From Aquibium pacificus (GTDB lineage Bacteria > Pseudomonadota > Alphaproteobacteria > Rhizobiales > Rhizobiaceae), in contig NZ_JBDPGJ010000002.1 of assembly GCF_040839445.1 (NCBI RefSeq), forward strand, positions 372,001 through 436,000: a stretch of DNA of 64,000 nucleotides, read 5' to 3'. Position 1 is the stretch's first letter, and each line of letters starts with the position of its first letter. The notes under the pieces were generated by a model. It was not told where the DNA came from, did not search any database, and saw only the letters and a program-made list of their open reading frames with translations. The translations under genes were made by a program, and so were the position numbers. Positions 26,941-35,261 of this stretch are shown here, piece after piece.

Positions 26941-29780
26941 CCAGCCGCCGCATCGAGGGTCCCAGCACCTCGCCGCGCGAACTGCGGTTCAGTTTCGACG
27001 GCAAGGCCCTGACCGGCCGCGAGGGCGACACGGTCGCCTCGGCGCTGCTGGCCAACGGAGTGCGGATCGTCGGGCGAAGCTTCAAGTATCACCGCCCGCG
27101 CGGCATTTTTGGTGCCTGGACCGAGGAGCCCAATGCCGTCGTCGACGTCGCGCTGGACGGGGTGCATACGCCCAACGTGCGCGCCACGACGCAAAGCCTC
27201 GCCGAGGGAATGGAGGTCCGTTCCGTCAACACCGGAGCGGGTGCAGAGAAGGACCGCAACGCGCTGATCGACCGGTTCGGACAATTCCTGCCTGCCGGCT
27301 TCTACTACAAGACCTTCCTGTGGCCCGACTGGCACATGTTCGAGCCGCGCATCCGCGCGATGGCGGGGCTCGGCCGGCTCGATCCCGCGACGGAGCCGCC
27401 GGCCGACTGTCCCCTGATCAGCGCCCATTGCGATCTGCTAGTTGTTGGCGCCGGCCCGGCCGGCCTGGCGGCGGCGCGCTCGGGCGTTGCGGGCGGGAAG
27501 CGCGTGATGCTTGTGGACGACCAGGACCGGCCCGGCGGATCGCTGCTCCACCGCGAGGCGGCGATCGACGGACGGCACGGCACGGAATGGGCAGAGACGA
27601 TGACCCGGGATCTGGCCAGTGCCGGCCACACCATCATCGCAAATACGACCGCGTTCGGCATCTACGACCACAATCTCGTCGCGCTGTGGCAGCGCCGGCC
27701 CGAAGCGCCCGACGCGCTGTGGCACGTTCGAGCGAAACAGGTCGTGCTCGCCACTGGCGCCATCGAGCGGCCGCTGGTGTTTCCCGACAACGACCGTCCC
27801 GGCGTCATGTCGGCGGAAGCCGCCCTGGTCTATCTGAGGCGCCACGGCATACTCGTCGGCGAGCGCATCGTGCTCGCGACGAACAACGACAAGGCACATG
27901 CGGTCGCCGTGGCCCTGCGCGAAGCCGGCGCATCGGTGGTCGTGGCCGACACCCGGCAGTCGGCGCAGACCGGAGCGGATGTCCGGTCGGGCGCGAGGAT
28001 CGAATCGGTGCACGGGACCGGCGGCGTGAAAGCCGTGATCGTTGGCGGCGAGCGCATCGAGGCCGACTGCCTCCTCGTCTCGGGCGGCCTCACGCCCACC
28101 GTGCATCTCTTCTGCCAGGCCGGCGGGAAACTGCGGTTCGACGAGAGCATCGCCGCCTTCGTTCCCCGCGACCCGCTTCCCGGCATCGTGGTCGCCGGCG
28201 CCGCGAACGGCCGCTTCGCCCTGTCGGAGGTGCTCGCCGAAGGACACCGGGCGGGTGGCGGAGGCGGCGAAGTGCCGAAGGCTGATGCGCAGGACGAATC
28301 CTACGGGATCGAAGCCGCGTGGCCGGCGCCCGCCGGCAAGGCGCGGCAATGGGTCGACTTCCAGAACGACGTCACCGTCAAGGACATCGAACTCGCCGCG
28401 CGCGAGAATTTCCGCTCCGTCGAGCATCTGAAGCGCTACACGACGCTCGGCATGGCGACCGACCAGGGCAAGACGTCCAACATGAACGGGCTCGCCGCCA
28501 TGGCCGCCATCACCGGCCGCACGATCGCCGAGACGGGAACCACGACCTATCGCCCGCCCTTCGTGCCGGTGCCCTTCACGGTGGTGGCCGGGCGCCGGCG
28601 CGGCGAGTTCTTTAATCCCGTGCGACGGCTGGCGCTGGAAAACGAGCATCGCGCGAGCGGCGCGGTGTTCCGCGAATATGGCGGCTGGCTGAGACCGGCA
28701 TGGTACGGCAGCGGGCCCGGGGCCGATGAGGTCGCACGCGAAGCGCGGCAGGCGCGCGAGACGGCCGGCATCCTCGACGGCTCGCCGCTCGGAAAGATCG
28801 AGGTGATCGGGCCGGACGCCGGCGCGCTGGTCGACTACAATTCCTATCAGACGATCTCGACGCTGAAGCCCGGCCGCATCCGCTACGGCTTTATGCTGAC
28901 CGAAAGTGGCGTGATCTACGACGACGGCGTGGTCTCCAAGGTCTCGGACGAGCACTACGTCGTCTCCTGCTCCTCGGGACACGTGCCGGGCGTAGTCGCG
29001 CGGCTCGAGGAATGGCGGCAGGACCGGTTCGACCGCAGCCGCGTCTTCATCCACAACTCCACCCCGCAATGGGCGACGCTCACGGCCACCGGCCCGCGCT
29101 CGCGCGACCTCGTCGCGGCGCTGTCGCTCGGCATCGATCTGTCGGACGAGGCACTCCCCCACATGGGTTTCGCCGATGGAAGCTTCGCCGGCGGTCCGGC
29201 GCGCGTGGCGCGCGTCTCCTTCACCGGCGACCGCTCCTACGAGGTCTCCGTGCCGTCGTCCCGCGCGAAGGCGCTCAACGATGCGATTCAGGAGGCGGGG
29301 CGGACGCTGGAGGCGGTCGCGCTCGGGTCGGAGGCGCTGCTCATGCTGCGCGCCGAAAAGGGTTACATCATCGCCGGCAAGGACACCGACGGCACGACCA
29401 TGCCGCACGACCTCGGGATCACGGGTCCGCGCGACAAGCGCAAGGGAGAGTTCGTCGGCAAGCGCTCGCTGTTCACGGAGAATGCGGTGCGCGAGGACCG
29501 GCCGCAGGGCGTCGGGCTGACGGCGCCCGATGGCGCGCCGCCGCTGCCGACCGGCACCCATGCCATCGAGACCGCCGGCGGCCGGCGCCGCTCGATTGGC
29601 TTCGTCACCTCGAGCTACATCAGCCCTTCGCTCGGCCGGCCGATCGCGCTCGCACTCGTCGAACGGGGGTTGTCTCGCATGGGCGAGGAGATCGAGTTCT
29701 TCCATCTCGGCCGTACGATGAGAGCGACCATCGCGCCGGTCTGCGCCTTCGATCCCGAAGGAGCGCGCATCAATGGCTAG
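26937..29780 (+). CDS. soxA: Sarcosine oxidase subunit alpha
   Basis: The largest subunit, 947 residues. The N-terminal part (about 15-100) is a ferredoxin-like domain (GREGDTVASALLANG), followed by an NAD-binding dinucleotide domain (LLVVGAGPAGLAAARSG) and, from about residue 575, a T-protein-like aminomethyltransferase domain for tetrahydrofolate (GSPLGKIEVIGPDAGALVDY onward). The GTG start at 26937 overlaps the soxD stop. Length is close to characterised alpha subunits. Confidence 0.97.
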   Translation: MTSRRIEGPSTSPRELRFSFDGKALTGREGDTVASALLANGVRIVGRSFKYHRPRGIFGAWTEEPNAVVDVALDGVHTPNVRATTQSLAEGMEVRSVNTGAGAEKDRNALIDRFGQFLPAGFYYKTFLWPDWHMFEPRIRAMAGLGRLDPATEPPADCPLISAHCDLLVVGAGPAGLAAARSGVAGGKRVMLVDDQDRPGGSLLHREAAIDGRHGTEWAETMTRDLASAGHTIIANTTAFGIYDHNLVALWQRRPEAPDALWHVRAKQVVLATGAIERPLVFPDNDRPGVMSAEAALVYLRRHGILVGERIVLATNNDKAHAVAVALREAGASVVVADTRQSAQTGADVRSGARIESVHGTGGVKAVIVGGERIEADCLLVSGGLTPTVHLFCQAGGKLRFDESIAAFVPRDPLPGIVVAGAANGRFALSEVLAEGHRAGGGGGEVPKADAQDESYGIEAAWPAPAGKARQWVDFQNDVTVKDIELAARENFRSVEHLKRYTTLGMATDQGKTSNMNGLAAMAAITGRTIAETGTTTYRPPFVPVPFTVVAGRRRGEFFNPVRRLALENEHRASGAVFREYGGWLRPAWYGSGPGADEVAREARQARETAGILDGSPLGKIEVIGPDAGALVDYNSYQTISTLKPGRIRYGFMLTESGVIYDDGVVSKVSDEHYVVSCSSGHVPGVVARLEEWRQDRFDRSRVFIHNSTPQWATLTATGPRSRDLVAALSLGIDLSDEALPHMGFADGSFAGGPARVARVSFTGDRSYEVSVPSSRAKALNDAIQEAGRTLEAVALGSEALLMLRAEKGYIIAGKDTDGTTMPHDLGITGPRDKRKGEFVGKRSLFTENAVREDRPQGVGLTAPDGAPPLPTGTHAIETAGGRRRSIGFVTSSYISPSLGRPIALALVERGLSRMGEEIEFFHLGRTMRATIAPVCAFDPEGARING

Positions 29781-30336
29781 ACGAGCGACGAGCGCGCCGG
29801 CTCCTCAGGGTTTCAGCGCCGGCTACGACGCAGCGGAAAAATGGACGCCCTATCCGGACTGGAGCAAGGCCGGCATCGCGAGGGAAGGGTGGTCGGCGCG
29901 GCCTGTACCGATGATTTCGCAGGTGCTGGTGAGCGGCGATCTTGCGGAAGCGCGCCGAATCCACGCCCCGCAAACGGCCAAAGCCGGCCTGTGGAGCATT
30001 GCGACGGGCGATCCGTATCTCGTCCGCCTCGCGCGCGACCGCGCCCTTTTGGTCTCCAGCGAGCCCCTCGCCATTCCCCTCGGCTGGAACGAGGGCTGGG
30101 CCGCCAGTGCTGCGGGCGACGCCTTTTTCGTGGTGGACATCGAAGGACCGTCGATGCGGGCGGTGGTCGCGGAGGCGACAGGCGCCGATCTCGTTGCCGG
30201 AAGCCCGTCGGCAGCCCTGCTCTTCGCCGGCATTAATGCGATCCTTTACCGCATGGCCGAGGATCGCGCCCGCATCCACGTCGAGGCCGGCTTCGGTCCC
30301 TATCTATGGCGGTGGCTGGAAGAGCGGCGCGACTGA
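29773..30336 (+). CDS. soxG: Sarcosine oxidase subunit gamma
   Basis: A 187-residue subunit, the least conserved of the four. It overlaps soxA by eight bases and is recognised by position and by family segments such as GLWSIATGDPYLVRLARDRALLV and AALLFAGINAILYR. It ends the operon and converges with the GntR regulator gene 20 bases later. Confidence 0.9.
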   Translation: MARRATSAPAPQGFSAGYDAAEKWTPYPDWSKAGIAREGWSARPVPMISQVLVSGDLAEARRIHAPQTAKAGLWSIATGDPYLVRLARDRALLVSSEPLAIPLGWNEGWAASAAGDAFFVVDIEGPSMRAVVAEATGADLVAGSPSAALLFAGINAILYRMAEDRARIHVEAGFGPYLWRWLEERRD

Positions 30337-30355
30337 GGCCGCACCCCTCACGGGA

Positions 30356-31078
30356 CTATTCGTTAGCCGGCGCAACGCCGCTCGCATGCTTGCGCAGGCG
30401 CGCGAAACTCATGGCGATGTGAGAGCGCCGGATGTGGCCGACCACCTCCAGATCCCCGATCTCGATCGCGGCGACGATATCGGCGACCTCGCGCTGGAAA
30501 ATGCGGATCTCGTCCTCGATCATTTCCGTGAACCGGCTGAACCTCGACGCGGTCTTCAGCCAGATGCGGCTGGTCTGGTAGTAGAGACGCTCGCTGATCT
30601 CCCGCAGCGGCTCGTTGGCAGTCAGTCCGTTGAGCAGGTGGAAGAAATCCATGTTGGTGCGGGCGAACTCGCGCGGATCGGGCTGGCGGACGAGGTCGTC
30701 GCAACGCGCGAGCAGGGCGCGGAAATCGGCCATCCGCGCCTCTCCGGGCATGATCGGAGAGAGCTTGCCGATCAGTTCCGCCAGTTCCACCCGGAGCTGG
30801 TAGACCTGCTCCAGGCTGTCGATCTCGATGTCCGTGACGATGGTGCCGACGCCGTGCACGGAGCGCAGCAGGCCTTCCGCCTCCAGCTTCACCAGGACGC
30901 GGCGGATCGGCGTGCGGCTGACGTTGAACTCGGCCGCCAGGTCCTCCTCGCGCAGCCGCTCCAGCGGCGGATGGTCGAGCATGCATATGCGCGTCCGGAG
31001 CGTCCGGTAGATCCGGTCGAAGCGTTCGCGCGCGCCCTTCTCCGATGTTTCACCGTCAAGGCGGTGGGCGATCTCCAT
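30356..31078 (-). CDS. GntR-family regulator with FCD domain, probable regulator of ectoine catabolism
   Basis: A 240-residue protein: winged helix about residues 25-90 (LREEDLAAEFNVSRTPIRRVLVKLEAEG), then the all-helical FCD ligand domain (about 100-225), whose metal ligands should include the D and H residues in RTNMDFFHLLNG and IRRSHIAM. The start is the ATG at 31076-31078. It lies 19 bases after the M20 deacetylase gene, as the last gene of the leftward doeA arm. Known ectoine regulators EnuR/EutR are MocR-type aminotransferase fusions, so this is a different class. Regulation of the island is inferred from position and from TTGT-x-x-ACAA palindromes in the doeA-ehuB gap. Confidence 0.88.
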   Translation of the reverse strand: MEIAHRLDGETSEKGARERFDRIYRTLRTRICMLDHPPLERLREEDLAAEFNVSRTPIRRVLVKLEAEGLLRSVHGVGTIVTDIEIDSLEQVYQLRVELAELIGKLSPIMPGEARMADFRALLARCDDLVRQPDPREFARTNMDFFHLLNGLTANEPLREISERLYYQTSRIWLKTASRFSRFTEMIEDEIRIFQREVADIVAAIEIGDLEVVGHIRRSHIAMSFARLRKHASGVAPANE

Positions 31079-31097
31079 CTGCTTCGACCTTTCCCCC

Positions 31098-32258
31098 TCA
31101 AGCCGCCATCTTGACGCACAGTCTATCCAGCATGTCGAGGCAGGCCGAAAGCTGGTCGAGCGCGATGTACTCGTCCGGCTTGTGCGCCTGCGCGATCGAG
31201 CCCGGACCGCAGACGACGACCGACATGCCGAGCGCCTGAAACAGCCCCGCCTCGGTGCCGAAGGCGACAACGTCCGCCTCGGTCGTGCCGGTGAGCTCGA
31301 AGACGATGTCGCGCGCTTCGGATACGTCGACCACCTCGAGGCCCGCCACCTCGCCGATCGTGCGGGTGACGATGTCTGCCTGCGGCCAGACCGAATGCAT
31401 GGCGGGCTTCAGGACCGTGTCGACATAGTCCGCGATGTCGCGCTTGACGAAATCAGCGTCGCCGGCCTGGACCGGCCGCACCTCCCACTCCACGCTGCAC
31501 TGTCCGGCGATGACGTTGTGCGCGACGCCGCCGGCGATGCGTCCGACCTGCAGGGTCGTCCATGGCGGGGTGAAGCGGCTTGCGGCCGGCGCGCGCGCCT
31601 TCAGCGCCTCGCGCAGGTCGAGCAGGCGGGTGATGTAGCGCGTCGCGTACTCCACGGCGTTCACACCGAGTTCCGGACGCGAGGCATGGCCTTCGAGCCC
31701 GGTGAACTCGGTGGTGTATTCGTAGCAGCCCTTGTGTCCCTCGATGACGCGCATGGAGGTCGGCTCACCGATGATGGCGACCGACGGCTTCACGCCCATG
31801 CGCTCGATCTCGCCCACCAGCGTGCGCGCACCCATGCAGCCCACCTCCTCGTCGTAGGTGAAGGCGAAATGCAGCGGGCGCTTCAGCTCCACCGCGGCGA
31901 ACCGCGGTGCCATGGCGAGCGCGGCGGCGATGAAGCCCTTCATGTCACATGTGCCGCGGCCGAAGAGCAGGCCGTCGCGCTCGTCCATGACAAAGGGATC
32001 GCTCGTCCAGTCCTGGCCCGTCACCGGAACGACGTCGGTGTGGCCGGAGAGGATCACGCCGCCGTCGCCCGCGGGTCCGAGGGTGGCGAAGAGATTGGCC
32101 TTGGTGCCGCTTTCGTCGCGCGAGAGCGACAGCGTGGCGCCGGCGCTGCTCAACAGGTCGGCGGCATAGGTGATCAGTTCCAGGTTGCTGTCCGACGAGA
32201 CGGTCGGAAAGGCGATGAGGTCGGAAAGGATAGCGCGGGTTTGCGCCAGCGTGGTCAT
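31098..32258 (-). CDS. M20-family deacetylase (ArgE-like), candidate N-acetyl-diaminobutyrate deacetylase
   Basis: A 386-residue metallopeptidase-fold enzyme with the zinc motifs GGVILSGHTDVVPVTGQDW and TYDEEVGCMGA, and IGEPTSMRVIEGHKG, all characteristic of acetylornithine deacetylases. By sequence alone it would be called ArgE. By position, seven bases after doeA, it stands where doeB (an AstE/AspA-type deacetylase) stands in other clusters, so it may remove the acetyl group from N-acetyl-L-2,4-diaminobutyrate. A distant acetylornithine role is not excluded. Confidence 0.88.
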   Translation of the reverse strand: MTTLAQTRAILSDLIAFPTVSSDSNLELITYAADLLSSAGATLSLSRDESGTKANLFATLGPAGDGGVILSGHTDVVPVTGQDWTSDPFVMDERDGLLFGRGTCDMKGFIAAALAMAPRFAAVELKRPLHFAFTYDEEVGCMGARTLVGEIERMGVKPSVAIIGEPTSMRVIEGHKGCYEYTTEFTGLEGHASRPELGVNAVEYATRYITRLLDLREALKARAPAASRFTPPWTTLQVGRIAGGVAHNVIAGQCSVEWEVRPVQAGDADFVKRDIADYVDTVLKPAMHSVWPQADIVTRTIGEVAGLEVVDVSEARDIVFELTGTTEADVVAFGTEAGLFQALGMSVVVCGPGSIAQAHKPDEYIALDQLSACLDMLDRLCVKMAA

Positions 32259-32265
32259 GCCGGGT

Positions 32266-33450
32266 TCAATTCTTCACGAACAGCTTGCGGGGACGGTTGC
32301 ACAGGCATTCTGCGGCGCCGGTGTCGCGGATCAGGATGCTTTCGGTGATCTCCAGCCCCCAGTCGCTCATCCAGAGGCCCGGCATGAAATGAAAGGTCAT
32401 CCCCGGCTCCAGGATCGTGTCGTCCTCGGTGCGGAACGAGATCGTCCGTTCGCCCCAGTCCGGCGGGTAGGAGATGCCGATCGGATAGCCGCAGCGTCCT
32501 TCGCGCTTGATGCCGGCCTTCTCCAGCGATTTGTACAGCGCATCCGCGACCTGCCCGGCACGGTTGCCGGCGCGGGCGGCTTCGAGCCCAGCCTCCAGTC
32601 CCTCGGCAAGCGCCTTCTCGGCGTCGAGCAGATACTGCGGCGGCGTTCCGAGGAAGACCGTGCGGCAGAAGGGCACGTGATAGCGGCGGTAGCAGCCCGC
32701 GATCTCGAAGAAGGTCGCGGTGCCTTCGTCGAACCGCCTGCCATCCCACGTCAGGTGAGGTGCGGCTGCGTCGGAGCCGCTCGGGAGCAGCGGGACGATG
32801 GCGGGATACTCGCCCCAGTCGTCGTCCACGCCACGGATGGCGTCCCCATAAATTTCGGCGACGAGGTCGTTCTTCTTCATACCCGGCTCGACGCGCTCCA
32901 TGATGCCGTCGACGATCTTTTCCGAGATGCGCGCGGCGCGGCGCATGAAGACGATCTCCTCGTCCGACTTCACCGTGCGCTGCCAGTTCACCAGCGCGGT
33001 CGCGTCGATGAGGGTCGCATCGGGCAATTCTTCCCGCAGCACGAGATAGGCCTTCGCCGAGAAATAGTAGTTCTCCAGTTCCAGGCCGATGCGCTTGCGA
33101 CCGTAACCGCGCTCGCGCATCAGCGCGGCGAGCGTCTCCATGGGATGCAGCTTCGGCGACTGGATGTAGTTGTCCGCATAGCTCGCCACGCGCTCGTCGG
33201 CCATCCAGACGGTGCGGACGGCGCCGTTGGCGTCCTGCCCCCGGCCCCACCAGATCGGGTCCTCGTCGTGGAAGACGATCACCCCCTGGTGCACGTAGAA
33301 GGACCATCCGTCGTAGCCGGTCAGCCAGGCCATGTTGGACGGGTCCTCGACGAAGAGGACGTCGATCTCCTTCGCCGCCATGGCGGCGCGGACCTTGGCG
33401 AGCCGGCGCTCGTACTCGGCCGGGCTGAAGGGCAGTTGTATGGCGGGCAT
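32266..33450 (-). CDS. doeA: Ectoine hydrolase (M24 peptidase family)
   Basis: Opens the ectoine ring to N-acetyl-L-2,4-diaminobutyrate. The 394-residue creatinase/prolidase-fold protein has the N-terminal creatinase-like domain (MPAIQLPFSPAEYERRLAKV) and the catalytic C-terminal domain (EEIVFMRRAARISEKIVDG, ATFFEIAGCYRRYHVPFCRT, EPGMTFHFMPGLWMSDWGLE, ITESILI). DoeA/EutD proteins share this WLTGYDGWSFYVHQGV pattern. It starts the leftward arm, divergent from ehuB, with a 190-base gap carrying two candidate operators. Confidence 0.93.
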   Translation of the reverse strand: MPAIQLPFSPAEYERRLAKVRAAMAAKEIDVLFVEDPSNMAWLTGYDGWSFYVHQGVIVFHDEDPIWWGRGQDANGAVRTVWMADERVASYADNYIQSPKLHPMETLAALMRERGYGRKRIGLELENYYFSAKAYLVLREELPDATLIDATALVNWQRTVKSDEEIVFMRRAARISEKIVDGIMERVEPGMKKNDLVAEIYGDAIRGVDDDWGEYPAIVPLLPSGSDAAAPHLTWDGRRFDEGTATFFEIAGCYRRYHVPFCRTVFLGTPPQYLLDAEKALAEGLEAGLEAARAGNRAGQVADALYKSLEKAGIKREGRCGYPIGISYPPDWGERTISFRTEDDTILEPGMTFHFMPGLWMSDWGLEITESILIRDTGAAECLCNRPRKLFVKN

Positions 33451-33497
33451 GCTTCCTCCTGGCGCCGCGCGGAGCTGGCTCCCGCAACGAGCATCAT

Positions 33498-33509
33498 CTT
33501 GTGTACATC
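33498..33509. promoter_or_regulatory. Candidate GntR operator near doeA
   Basis: CTTGTGTACATC contains TTGTGTACA, close to the TTGT-x-x-ACAA pattern bound by FCD-type GntR regulators, with a perfect TGTACA core. It lies 48 bases before the doeA start and 97 bases from the second, more symmetric site. Confidence 0.4.
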
Positions 33510-33568
33510 TACTTCACGGACCACACGGCACGAAAGAGGCTTCCGTAGGGCTCATACGGAAAAATCCG

Positions 33569-33597
33569 TTGACAGCATGGTCATGGGGAATGATGTT
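33569..33597 (+). promoter_or_regulatory. Predicted promoter of the ehu-eut-doe operon
   Basis: TTGACA at 33569-33574 is followed after 17 bases by a weak -10 (GATGTT, 33592-33597) that overlaps the palindromic operator at 33594-33607. A repressor bound there would block polymerase directly. Confidence 0.4.
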
Positions 33598-33607
33598 GTG
33601 CACAACA
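33594..33607. promoter_or_regulatory. Palindromic GntR-type operator upstream of ehuB
   Basis: TGTTGTGCACAACA is a perfect 14-base palindrome whose core TTGTGCACAA fits the FCD-subfamily operator pattern. It lies 34 bases before the ehuB ATG and overlaps the predicted -10. Confidence 0.6.
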
Positions 33608-33640
33608 AGCCAATAATGACAACGGGAACAGGAGTGCGCG

Positions 33641-34486
33641 ATGAACAATGCCTTGTTGAAGACCATTCTGGCAGGTGTCGCTGCCATCACCATGGGCGCT
33701 GCCGTGGCGAATGCGGGTCCGTTGATGGACCGGATCGAGGCCGGCGAGCCGATCCGCATCGGCTTCGCCAACGAGATTCCGTTCGCCTATCCGGGGGATG
33801 ACGGCAGCCCCAAGGGCTTCGTCAACGCCCACGCGCTGGGCGTGCTCGCAAAGATGGGCTACGACAACATCGAACCCGTGCAGACGGAATGGGGCGGGCT
33901 CATTCCCGGCCTGAACGCCGGCCGCTTCGACATCGTCACCGGCGGGATGAACATCCTGGCGAGCCGCTGCGAGAACATTGCCTTCTCCGAGCCCATGGCC
34001 AAGGTCGGCGACGCGTTCATCGTTGCCCCCGGGAACCCGAAGAAGATCGGCAACTACGAGAGCCTCGCCGAGAACGATGCCATCATGGTGACCGGCGCCG
34101 GCTATTCGAACATCGAGGCGGCGAAGGCCGCTGGCGTTGCGGAAGACAAGATCATGCAGGTTCCCGGTCCGACCGAAATCCTCGCGGCGGTCAGGGCAGG
34201 GCGCGCGGATGCCGGCGCGGGTACCTATTTCACGGTCAAGCAACTGGCCGACAGCTCCGGTGGCGCCGTCGAAGTCACCGATCCGAGCGCGATGCCCGAG
34301 GACGCGGTCAATTGGGCCGGCATCGGCTTCCGCAAGGACGACCAGGATTTCCTCGCCAAATTCAACGCGGCACAGAAGGAATATCTCGGCTCCGAAGAAA
34401 TGATGAAGGCGGTCGCCGAATACGGCTATGGCGAGGGATCGCTGCCGGGCGACAAGACCACCGAATGGGTCTGCGCCAACCGCTAG
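33641..34486 (+). CDS. ehuB: Ectoine/hydroxyectoine ABC transporter substrate-binding protein
   Basis: Periplasmic binding protein of 281 residues. A signal peptide (MNNALLKTILAGVAAITMGA, cleaved near ANAG) is followed by IRIGFANEIPFAYPGDDGSP, the start of the ligand domain, and the EhuB-type DIVTGGMNILASRCENIAFSEP and VAEYGYGEGSLPG. First gene of the rightward operon. A strong 10-bp hairpin follows before ehuC. Confidence 0.93.
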   Translation: MNNALLKTILAGVAAITMGAAVANAGPLMDRIEAGEPIRIGFANEIPFAYPGDDGSPKGFVNAHALGVLAKMGYDNIEPVQTEWGGLIPGLNAGRFDIVTGGMNILASRCENIAFSEPMAKVGDAFIVAPGNPKKIGNYESLAENDAIMVTGAGYSNIEAAKAAGVAEDKIMQVPGPTEILAAVRAGRADAGAGTYFTVKQLADSSGGAVEVTDPSAMPEDAVNWAGIGFRKDDQDFLAKFNAAQKEYLGSEEMMKAVAEYGYGEGSLPGDKTTEWVCANR

Positions 34487-34496
34487 ACTGACGACC

Positions 34497-34521
34497 GGCG
34501 GACCGGGCAAGCCGGTCCGCC
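34497..34521 (+). terminator. Intercistronic hairpin between ehuB and ehuC (attenuator or mRNA-stabilising stem)
   Basis: GGCGGACCGG (34497-34506), a GCAAG loop and CCGGTCCGCC (34512-34521) form a perfect 10-bp stem right after the ehuB stop, followed by GCCCTTT rather than a long T-run. Such stems often protect the binding-protein message or end part of the transcripts. Confidence 0.6.
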
Positions 34522-34592
34522 GCCCTTTCGCAGGTGGCCGCCCGGTCGCCCGCATCCCGCCTTCCCGGCCTTGATGGAAAGGTCTGCGCGGC

Positions 34593-35258
34593 ATGTCCTA
34601 TTTCGAATTCCTCGGACAGTACGGCGACCGCATCCTGAGCGGGACGCTGATCACCATCGTGCTCACCGTCCTCGCCGCATGCCTGGCGGTAGCGATCGCG
34701 CTGGCCGCCGGGCTGATGCGGATGGCGCCGAACCCGCTCGTGCGCGGCACCGCGACCGTCTACATCGAGATCTTCCGCGGCACCTCACTGCTGGTCCAGC
34801 TCTACTGGATCTTCTTCGTGCTGCCGCTCTTCGGCATCACGCTGGAGAAGTTCACCGCCGGCTTCGTCGCGGTCGGCATGAACCTGGGAGCGTACGGTGC
34901 GGAACTCGTGCGCGGCGCGATCCTTTCGGTCCCGCGGGGCCAGTGGGAGGCCGCGCTGGCGCTCAACATGTCTCCGGCCAAGCGCATGTGGCGGGTGATC
35001 CTCCCGCAGGCGCTGGTGATCATGCTGCCGCCCTGGGGCAACCTCATGATCGAACTCTTGAAGGGCACGGCGCTCGTGGCCCTGATCGCCGTCGCCGATC
35101 TGATGTTCCAGGCCAAGCAGATCAACGGCACAACGTTCTTGTCGGCCCAGACCTTCGGCACCGCGCTGATCATCTACTACATCCTCGCCCGTTTCCTGGT
35201 CACGCCCTTCATGCGCTGGCTGGAACGCTTCATGCTGCGCAAGCTGGGGAGGGCCTGA
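34593..35258 (+). CDS. ehuC: Ectoine/hydroxyectoine ABC transporter permease
   Basis: A 221-residue inner-membrane permease of the polar amino acid (HisMQ) family. It has five hydrophobic segments and the ATPase-coupling EAA loop with the family pattern GQWEAALALNMSPAKRMWRV followed by ILPQAL. Four bases before ehuD. Confidence 0.93.
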   Translation: MSYFEFLGQYGDRILSGTLITIVLTVLAACLAVAIALAAGLMRMAPNPLVRGTATVYIEIFRGTSLLVQLYWIFFVLPLFGITLEKFTAGFVAVGMNLGAYGAELVRGAILSVPRGQWEAALALNMSPAKRMWRVILPQALVIMLPPWGNLMIELLKGTALVALIAVADLMFQAKQINGTTFLSAQTFGTALIIYYILARFLVTPFMRWLERFMLRKLGRA

Positions 35259-35261
35259 GCC

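Noticed and set aside
27438..29705. Very long open frame opposite soxA
   Set aside because: Antisense shadow of soxA with no recognisable domain and a composition rich in Arg, Ala and His, as expected for reverse-strand frames here.
30356..31078. Identification of the GntR protein as EnuR/EutR
   Set aside because: EnuR-type regulators carry an aminotransferase-like domain and are about twice as long; this one has an FCD domain.
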